From assembly GCA_021299615.1 (NCBI GenBank), contig JAJTHC010000096.1:1-8235 (forward strand): a DNA stretch of 8,235 bases, in the 5' to 3' direction. Within the stretch, counting starts at the first letter, position 1, and the number at the start of each line of letters is the position of its first letter. This stretch comes from Vampirovibrionales bacterium. Its GTDB lineage: Bacteria > Cyanobacteriota > Vampirovibrionia > Vampirovibrionales > JAJTHC01. A program made the position numbers and the translations under genes. Below the pieces are notes generated by a model. The model was not told the origin of the DNA. It saw only the letters and a program-made list of their open reading frames with translations, and ran no database searches. Shown here in pieces: positions 1-5,008 of this stretch.

Positions 1-1275
1 CGAATACGCATGAGCCGTTAAATGTTCGAGGTTCGCTAGATTTGCCGTCAACTCATTCAAGTAACTGTTCGATGCGGTGACTTCTAAAATGTTCTGCACA
101 CGCAAGAAAGTCATCGGCGAGAGGGACGAACTAAAGCGAGCCGATCCCGAAGTCGGTAGCGTATGGTTTGGACCTGCACAGTAATCTCCATGGGCGATCG
201 TGGCGTATTCGCCGACAAATAGCGTGCCGTAATGCGTCAATTCGTCTTGACGAGCTTCCACCGCTTTGCCGTGCAAATGCAAGTGTTCAGGGGCGAGCTG
301 GTTGGCAATTTGGATAGACGCATCGAGATCCTTTGTGATGAGAATCACGCTATTTTTTAGACTGCTATCTCTCACAAAAGCGGGCAAATCCAGTAGTTTC
401 AACGCCGATTCCAACTCCGCTTGCAAGGCGTCAGCCACTTGAGCATCATGCGTCAACAGCGTAATTCGAGCATCAGGATCATGCTCCGCTTGCCCGAGCA
501 AATCACTGGCAACAAAGCTCAAATTAGCCGTTTCATCCACAATGAGCAAGGCTTCGGAAGGCCCTGCGAGCGAATCAATCCCGATGCGTCCGTTGAGCTG
601 GCGTTTGGCTTCCACCACAAAGCGGTTTCCTGGTCCAACGACCATATCCATTTTGGGGACTTGCGTCGTGCCGTACGCCACCGCAGCGAGGGCTTGTGCA
701 CCGCCGATTTTGAAGACGCTCTGAACGCCTGCGAGTTGTGCGACATACAAGATTTCATCGGCGGGATTGGCACACAGCAAAACGAGTTCTTTCACGCCTG
801 CGACTTGGGCGGTGATGGCCGTCATCATGGCGGAAGACACCAAAGGGTAGCGTCCAGCAGGCACATAGCAGGCGACTTTTTCGACAGGTCTTAGCACAAA
901 GCCTGTGCGGTAACCGTGATGCTCATAAAGAATAGGCTCTGTTGGCAGGGATTGCATCATTTTTTCGCCAAATAAGCGGATATTCGCCACAGCTTCTTCC
1001 AAGGATGCTTTGACGTCTTCAGGAATGCGATCACACGCCGATTGCCAGTCTTTTTCGCTCAAGGCGATGGGTTCGCCTGCTTCAAGGGCATCGTTGAAGC
1101 GTTGGGCGAGTTGATAGAGGCTAGCATCGCCGTGGGTGATGACATCTTGTATGATGCCTTCAACGGCGTGGGTCGTCGCCAGATTTTGGGCGTGGGCGTG
1201 TGGATCCGTCACACCTTTGACGGTGGATTCTATATAGTTTTGGGCTGCTTTGCCGTCTAAAATAGGAATGATCAT
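1..1275 (-). CDS. hisD: histidinol dehydrogenase, C-terminus cut by window edge
   Basis: HisD carries out the last two steps of histidine biosynthesis: a Zn-dependent, NAD-linked oxidation of L-histidinol through histidinal to L-histidine, in the cytosol. Translation of the minus strand gives 425 residues, open to the left edge. Visible family features are a VVGPGN block (residues 212-217), the IDSLAGPSEALL block (about 233-244), DLLGQAEHD with predicted zinc ligands Gln262 and His265, APEHLHLH with the catalytic Glu330-His331 pair, HGDYCAGPNHTLPT with ligand Asp364, and His422 near the end as the fourth zinc ligand by alignment with E. coli HisD. E. coli HisD has about 434 residues, so only about 10 are missing. 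The ATG at 1275 follows a good Shine-Dalgarno (AGAGGA). The gene lies 18 bases after a lipoprotein gene on the same strand and is probably cotranscribed with it; no other his gene is visible. The identification is secure. Confidence 0.96.
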   Translation of the reverse strand, partial: MIIPILDGKAAQNYIESTVKGVTDPHAHAQNLATTHAVEGIIQDVITHGDASLYQLAQRFNDALEAGEPIALSEKDWQSACDRIPEDVKASLEEAVANIRLFGEKMMQSLPTEPILYEHHGYRTGFVLRPVEKVACYVPAGRYPLVSSAMMTAITAQVAGVKELVLLCANPADEILYVAQLAGVQSVFKIGGAQALAAVAYGTTQVPKMDMVVGPGNRFVVEAKRQLNGRIGIDSLAGPSEALLIVDETANLSFVASDLLGQAEHDPDARITLLTHDAQVADALQAELESALKLLDLPAFVRDSSLKNSVILITKDLDASIQIANQLAPEHLHLHGKAVEARQDELTHYGTLFVGEYATIAHGDYCAGPNHTLPTSGSARFSSSLSPMTFLRVQNILEVTASNSYLNELTANLANLEHLTAHAYS

Positions 1276-1293
1276 GGGTTTTTCCTCTTAATT

Positions 1294-1821
1294 TTAACGA
1301 ATACGACTGGCACAATTGTAAAAAGCGGGCTTATTGCGGACTTTCACATAATAACCGAGCCATTTGTAATCCAAACCTGCTTGCACCAAGCGAAATTGCT
1401 CTTCCACACGCACGGCATGCTCTCGAGACGTCAAGACATGCACGACATAAGCCGTTTCGCCCAAGGGGCTGGCATCACTTTCTTTCAACAGCACCATGCG
1501 ATCCGCTTCATAGCTTTGCAAATGCCCCAAAAAGCGATCCGCACAGTACATCAGATTCAAAAATTGGGTGCGATACACGGGATTCTTCGCCAATTCAGGC
1601 AACTGCCACGTGTCCAACAAAAAGGGGTAATCCAGCGTTTGCATGTGCTTTAAAATAAACGCCATACGAATCCGTAAAAGGGCTTCTTCATCAGGGTTTA
1701 AGGCTTCATAGCCGTGCATCGCACCCGCTTTGATGAGCGGATTTTCTTCCGAAGACTGACAGCTACTCAAGCTCACACAAAGCCATAAAAGGGAAAGCGA
1801 AATAAGCGTTTTTTTGAGCAT
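1294..1821 (-). CDS. small lipoprotein of unknown function
   Basis: This 175-residue protein has a classic lipoprotein signal: MLKK basic start, hydrophobic LISLSLLWLCVSL, then LSSC with Cys21 as the lipidated residue. Gln follows Cys21 rather than Asp, which by the E. coli Lol rule suggests the outer membrane. The mature part (about 155 residues) is mixed alpha/beta in character with several aromatic and basic residues, and has two further cysteines (about 93 and 170) that could pair in the periplasm. I do not recognise a family. I chose the ATG at 1821 because GGAAAGGAAA lies just upstream and it gives a proper signal peptide. An in-frame ATG at 1866 would add a charged 15-residue leader and lies beside the repeat array. 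The gene ends 18 bases before hisD, suggesting cotranscription, and is preceded by the 21-bp dyad array, which may influence its expression. Existence as a gene is likely; the function is unknown. Confidence 0.82.
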   Translation of the reverse strand: MLKKTLISLSLLWLCVSLSSCQSSEENPLIKAGAMHGYEALNPDEEALLRIRMAFILKHMQTLDYPFLLDTWQLPELAKNPVYRTQFLNLMYCADRFLGHLQSYEADRMVLLKESDASPLGETAYVVHVLTSREHAVRVEEQFRLVQAGLDYKWLGYYVKVRNKPAFYNCASRIR

Positions 1822-1842
1822 TTGAACGTATTTCCTTTCCTT

Positions 1843-1853
1843 CACGATTCGTG
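1843..1853. promoter_or_regulatory. short perfect palindrome upstream of the lipoprotein gene
   Basis: CACGA-T-TCGTG is a perfect 5+5 inverted repeat with one central base. It lies about 20 bases ahead of the lipoprotein start codon and just upstream of its ribosome binding site. It could be a small operator or a 5' leader hairpin. Chance occurrence cannot be excluded. Confidence 0.25.
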
Positions 1854-1867
1854 TTTCATGATTCAAA

Positions 1868-2009
1868 ACTAAAGAAACTAAAGGTTTAGTTTTAAAGGCT
1901 AAAGATTTAGTTTTTAAAGATAAAGGTTTAGTTTTGACGACTAAAGATTTAGTTTTTCAAAAAAGCTAAATAAACTAAAGGTTTAGCTTGACGACTAAAG
2001 AAACTAAAG
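1868..2009. repeat. phased array of 14-bp dyads with a 21-bp period
   Basis: Five copies of the dyad ACTAAAGRTTTAGT (arms ACTAAA/TTTAGT, two-base centre) start at 1877, 1898, 1919, 1940 and 1974. The first four are exactly 21 bp apart, which is two helical turns. The centre alternates GG, GA, GG, GA, GG, which implies a 42-bp higher-order unit. The fifth copy is displaced (34 bp) by an A/T-rich stretch carrying an extra half site at 1965. The array is framed by identical 16-mers, ACTAAAGAAACTAAAG, at 1868-1883 and 1994-2009, exactly 126 bp (6 x 21) apart. It fills most of the gap between the rimO stop and the lipoprotein start, and the rimO stop TAG (2004-2006) lies inside it. It may be a multi-site operator whose sites face one side of the helix, or a minisatellite grown by slippage. 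The repeat itself is certain; its role is not known. Confidence 0.92.
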
Positions 2010-3380
2010 ACTTAACAAGGTCGGACTCATCGCATCATCCCACAAGGACACAATCTCGCCTTTGAGATCATACGGCGTGACTTGCCCGATCTTCACGGCG
2101 ACGAGGTCTCCCGGAATGATGTTTTGCGAACTTTGTTTGATGAGGACTTGGTTGTCGATTTCGGGGGAATCCCACTGGCTACGACCCACAATCAAGCCTG
2201 ATGCTCGAATTTCGTCAATCACCACAGGAATAATCTGCCCCAACATCGCTTGATTCTTGCGGTAGCTGATTTTCTGCTGGATTTCCATAATCTCGTGGCG
2301 ACGGCGTTTTTTCACGTCCGCAGGAACTTTGTCGGGCAAATCCGTGCTGGCTGCGGTGTCGACATCGCTGTATTCAAAGACGCCCAAGCGATCCCATTCG
2401 ACTTGGCGGACGGTTTCTTTCAGGTGCTGAAACTCTTCTTCCGTTTCACCAGGAAAGCCCACAATAAAGGTCGTGCGAAGCTTCACCCCTGGGATGCTGG
2501 CTCGCACCCATTTCGCCCATTCCACCGTGTCAATAATCGGACGGCTCATGCGTTTCAACATATCAGGATGCGTATGCTGAAGCGGGCAATCGAGATATTT
2601 CACGATGTGTTGCGATTCACGAATGGTGTCCAACAACTCTTGATTCAAGCGATTATTGGGGTAGGCATACAAAAAGCGGAGCCACTTCATCCCCTCAATT
2701 TGATTCAGCGTTTTCAATAAAGTGGGCAAATCCGTGTCGATGTCTCGACCGTAGCTGGTGTTGTCCTGACCAATCAGTACAATTTCGCTCACGCCTTTGT
2801 TCACCAATTCTTTGACGCTGGCTTCAATACTGGCAACCGTGCGACTTCTCAAATTGCCACGCATCGAAGGGATGATGCAAAACTTGCATCGGTAATCGCA
2901 GCCTTCCGAGACCTTCACATAGACGCTGGCTCCCATGGTCACATGACGGCGGTGGCTGTCGTCCTGCAACAAATACGTGGGATCCTGCTGGATCGCCAGG
3001 ACACGCTCGCCCTGCTGGATTTTGCGGACGACGCTAGCGACATCGGCGACTTGATGCGTCCCCACCACGGCATCGGCTTCGGGGAATAAATCGAGGAGTT
3101 CGCCTTGAAACTTTTGAGCCAAGCACCCTGAAATCAACAAACGCTTACCACCTTCTGCCAGTCGTACCAAGGTTTGAACGCTTTCTTTTTGGGCTTCTTC
3201 AATGAAGGCACAGGTGTTCACCAGCACCATATCGGCATCGGTTTCGTCGGCAACAATCGTGTGACCGTCTTGTTCCAAGGAACCGAGCATGGTTTCGGTG
3301 TCGACGAGGTTTTTGGGGCATCCGAGGTGGACGAAGCTAATGTTGAGGGGTTTAACGGTTTCGGGCGTGGCGGTGGGCAT
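2004..3380 (-). CDS. rimO: ribosomal protein S12 methylthiotransferase RimO
   Basis: RimO is a radical-SAM methylthiotransferase that adds a methylthio group to the conserved Asp of ribosomal protein S12 (Asp88/89). The 458-residue protein shows all three domains. The N-terminal UPF0004/MTTase domain has its three cluster cysteines, Cys21 in LGCPKNLVDTE, Cys57 in VNTCAFI and Cys86 in ISGCL. The radical-SAM core has Cys161-x3-Cys165-x2-Cys168 in EGCDYRCKFCIIPSMRG, followed by YLDCPLQH (about 262-269) and VGFPGETEEEF (about 307-317). A C-terminal TRAM-like RNA-binding domain covers about 377-445. The LGCPKN and CIIPSMRG wording points to RimO rather than MiaB or MtaB. E. coli RimO has about 441 residues; the extra length is a short N-terminal leader and a 14-residue tail. 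An in-frame TGA just upstream makes ATG 3380 the furthest possible start, although the Shine-Dalgarno is poor. The last codons and stop lie in the dyad array. The gene is divergent from the acidic-protein gene. Confidence 0.95.
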   Translation of the reverse strand: MPTATPETVKPLNISFVHLGCPKNLVDTETMLGSLEQDGHTIVADETDADMVLVNTCAFIEEAQKESVQTLVRLAEGGKRLLISGCLAQKFQGELLDLFPEADAVVGTHQVADVASVVRKIQQGERVLAIQQDPTYLLQDDSHRRHVTMGASVYVKVSEGCDYRCKFCIIPSMRGNLRSRTVASIEASVKELVNKGVSEIVLIGQDNTSYGRDIDTDLPTLLKTLNQIEGMKWLRFLYAYPNNRLNQELLDTIRESQHIVKYLDCPLQHTHPDMLKRMSRPIIDTVEWAKWVRASIPGVKLRTTFIVGFPGETEEEFQHLKETVRQVEWDRLGVFEYSDVDTAASTDLPDKVPADVKKRRRHEIMEIQQKISYRKNQAMLGQIIPVVIDEIRASGLIVGRSQWDSPEIDNQVLIKQSSQNIIPGDLVAVKIGQVTPYDLKGEIVSLWDDAMSPTLLSL

Positions 3381-3416
3381 TCGTAGGGGGTCTCATTTCG
3401 TTAGGATTATGTTTCA

Positions 3417-3444
3417 TGTATAGTAAAGGTATCACTAACATAAA
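3417..3444 (-). promoter_or_regulatory. rimO: weak candidate promoter for rimO
   Basis: On the minus strand TTTATG (3444-3439) and TATACA (3422-3417) are spaced 16 bp, each 4/6 to sigma70 consensus, about 37 bases ahead of the rimO start codon. A second reading uses TTGATG (3454-3449) and TACCTT (3431-3426) with 17 bp spacing. Neither is convincing. This is a placement guess in the 106 bases between rimO and the hairpin element, where I see nothing else. Confidence 0.22.
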
Positions 3445-3486
3445 GTGGCATCAATCATTAAATGTGCTTTTTAGTGAGAACGCCCT

Positions 3487-3734
3487 GTTCCTGTCCCCTC
3501 TCCTAATTTTAGGAGAGGGAAGAGAACGTCTGAAAGACGTTCGAGGGTGAGGTTAAACCCTAGCTCCTTTGGTGAGTTTAACCGCCCCCTAACCTGTCGA
3601 AAAAGTTAAAACTTTTTCTCTTGGGAAAGAAAACCGTTGGTTTCCTCTCCCAGCCTCTCCTTCCTAAAGGAGTAGATTCACTTCGTGAATGAGAAAGTTT
3701 TTTGCCCTCCTAAAATTAGGAGGGGGGACAGAAC
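3487..3734. repeat. MITE-like string of hairpins with imperfect terminal inverted repeats
   Basis: This non-coding element consists almost wholly of consecutive hairpins. They are: arms 3496-3506/3509-3519 (CCCTCTCCTAA); 3524-3531/3535-3542 (GAACGTCT); 3551-3558/3576-3583 (GGTTAAAC); 3599-3607/3610-3618 (GAAAAAGTT); 3623-3635/3639-3651 (two mismatches); 3657-3662/3667-3672 (CTCCTT); 3676-3681/3685-3690 (ATTCAC); and 3705-3713/3716-3724 (CCCTCCTAA). The first and last hairpins with their flanks (GTTCCTGTCCCC at left, GGGGACAGAAC at right) are imperfect reverse complements of each other. That gives terminal inverted repeats of roughly 27-33 bp, each of which is itself palindromic. No transposase or clear target-site duplication is seen. 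Such architecture fits a dispersed palindromic element (REP/MITE type) or a folded RNA. It lies between divergent genes, so it could also act on either 5' end. The structure is directly visible; mobility is inferred. Confidence 0.85.
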
Positions 3735-3747
3735 GGAAAGCCTTTCC
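3735..3747. repeat. small palindrome next to the hairpin element
   Basis: GGAAAG-C-CTTTCC is a perfect 6+6 inverted repeat starting right after the hairpin element and ending 31 bases before the acidic-protein start. It may be a ninth hairpin of the same element or an independent leader hairpin. Confidence 0.4.
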
Positions 3748-3778
3748 ACAACGTTTAAACAGAAAAAAGGAATGCCTC

Positions 3779-4045
3779 ATGGATGTCAATCACGAACGCT
3801 TTAGCGAATACGAAACTGCCTTCAACGCCCTAGCCGAAGACGCTACGCCGTGGGAAGGCGACAAGCCCGCCCTAGACAGCATGGCGGTTTACCTCTGCCT
3901 GTATGGAGACAACGGCTTAACGGTGGACGATGAGTTCGCCTTGTTGGACACGCTGAAAGAACGCAGTGCTGAACAAGCAGAAGCGTTATGGCGGATCGAT
4001 ATTGAAGCGGATTACTATCAGGATATTATTTTGTTTGTGAAATAA
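3779..4045 (+). CDS. small acidic hypothetical protein
   Basis: This is an 88-residue, strongly acidic protein (21 Asp/Glu against 6 Lys/Arg) with no signal peptide or membrane segment, probably cytosolic. I do not recognise a family. The sequence looks like a compact soluble helical domain with a WEGDKPALDS stretch near the middle and an aromatic, hydrophobic C-terminal end (YYQDIILFVK). The ATG at 3779 follows AAAAAAGGAA by 8 bases, a strong Shine-Dalgarno. The reading frame stays open further upstream to an ATG at 3689, but that 30-residue extension would be read from the hairpin element and is rich in Arg/Lys, so I reject it. Codon use resembles the housekeeping genes, unlike the AT-rich gene that follows. 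The hairpin element lies directly upstream and may shape its transcript. Length, acidity and charge could suit a small regulator or an inhibitor, but nothing in the sequence shows a role. Confidence 0.75.
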   Translation: MDVNHERFSEYETAFNALAEDATPWEGDKPALDSMAVYLCLYGDNGLTVDDEFALLDTLKERSAEQAEALWRIDIEADYYQDIILFVK

Positions 4046-4132
4046 TGATGAAAGGGGTTCCAAGAATTCTTTCACCTGCTTTTATAGTTTTAGTTGATTC
4101 CCTCTCTTTTAATATCCATAAGGTCTAATTTT

Positions 4133-5008
4133 ATGATGAAACTTAATGCGTTTGCTCCGTCTTTACCTGTATTGCCTGCGGTGTCGAACACTCATCCAGC
4201 CAACACGGCTCGTGTGGGGGCGAATACATCGAGTATTTTTGAAAATTGTCTGTATCCACTTGTGCCTCAAAAAGAGGGTATTACGCAAAAAAAGATGTTG
4301 TATCTTTTTGATAGAGTGCTTCCAGAAAATGCTAATATTTCTGGGATCTTAAAAGTTATGCCAAATTGGTTTCAACTCATTTTTAGTAAATTCGATGAAA
4401 GTGAAACAGCTGTAAGCGTTTTCAAAAGAGAAGTTAACAATAATAAAGTTAAACCTAGACTTTTATACCACTTAAACCATACCCAAGACCCGAGAAAAAA
4501 GATAATAACATCGTCTGATCTAGAGTTAAGGACAGAGAAAGGCACTTATCAGTATACAGAAGATACAAAAGGGGGTAAGGCACTTCTTACTTTGCCGCAG
4601 GAACAAACGTTTACCTATAAAACACGAGACAAGCCAGTTACCTCAACAATCGTTCACACAATTCCAGAACAAAAAAACAAAGTGAAAAACGGAATTTGTT
4701 TTTTTCGTGAAAAGGTATCTGCAGCAAGCCCTATTAAAATAACACACACACAACCCTCAGGTGGATTTTTAGTTGGAACTAACCCACGTACCTTAACCAA
4801 TTTGTTTACAGAGGTACCTGTATATTCGTTCGATCCAACCCAGCCTTCAGAAACGATTACATACTACGCCTCAACCTCAAAAGATAATACGGGAAAAGTT
4901 AACTTCCCCACCTCGTTAGAAAGTGCCTGTCAAAGCTTTGGTATTCCCAATATCACTACATGGAGCGAGTTCATAGAATACATTGAAGGCTTAAAAAACA
5001 AACGCTAG
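4133..5008 (+). CDS. AT-rich orphan protein of unknown function
   Basis: This 291-residue protein is unrecognised. It begins with MMKLNAFAPSLPVLPAV, a short hydrophobic, proline-bearing stretch that is not a typical cleaved signal peptide. The rest is hydrophilic, rich in Lys, Thr, Asn and Ser, and appears largely beta-like from about residue 120 onward, with a short helical C-terminus (about 270-291). No catalytic motif stands out. The start is set by TAAGG 9 bases upstream of ATG 4133 (4136 is an alternative, one codon later). An upstream ATG at 4094 lacks such a site. A TATAGT (4083-4088) could be a -10 element, but its -35 is poor. Base composition is unlike its neighbours: block 4381-4440 counts 30% GC against 55% in a dnaX block. 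The last codon and stop overlap the dnaX stop tail to tail. Composition and isolation suggest recent acquisition; a secreted or effector-like role is only a guess. Confidence 0.78.
   Translation: MMKLNAFAPSLPVLPAVSNTHPANTARVGANTSSIFENCLYPLVPQKEGITQKKMLYLFDRVLPENANISGILKVMPNWFQLIFSKFDESETAVSVFKREVNNNKVKPRLLYHLNHTQDPRKKIITSSDLELRTEKGTYQYTEDTKGGKALLTLPQEQTFTYKTRDKPVTSTIVHTIPEQKNKVKNGICFFREKVSAASPIKITHTQPSGGFLVGTNPRTLTNLFTEVPVYSFDPTQPSETITYYASTSKDNTGKVNFPTSLESACQSFGIPNITTWSEFIEYIEGLKNKR

Noticed and set aside
421..894. Plus-strand open frame opposite hisD
   Set aside because: It is antisense to a well-supported hisD and its translation has no family character.
1822..1866. Upstream ATG for the lipoprotein at 1866
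   Set aside because: It would bury the signal peptide behind a charged 15-residue leader; ATG 1821 has the ribosome binding site and a normal lipobox position.
1868..2009. CRISPR array
   Set aside because: Units are 14-bp dyads every 21 bp with spacers of about 7 similar A/T-rich bases; there are no unique 30-base spacers and no cas genes.
2250..2720. Plus-strand open frame opposite rimO
   Set aside because: It is a shadow of rimO, with no start signal or recognisable product.
3689..3778. Thirty-codon N-terminal extension of the acidic-protein frame
   Set aside because: It is read from the hairpin element, is basic unlike the rest of the protein, and the strong Shine-Dalgarno belongs to ATG 3779.
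4094..4132. Upstream ATG for the AT-rich orphan at 4094
   Set aside because: No Shine-Dalgarno precedes it, whereas TAAGG sits at the right distance from ATG 4133.
4110..4132. TAATAT (4110-4115) as -10 element of the orphan gene
   Set aside because: Transcription would start inside the ribosome binding site, and no -35 is spaced correctly.
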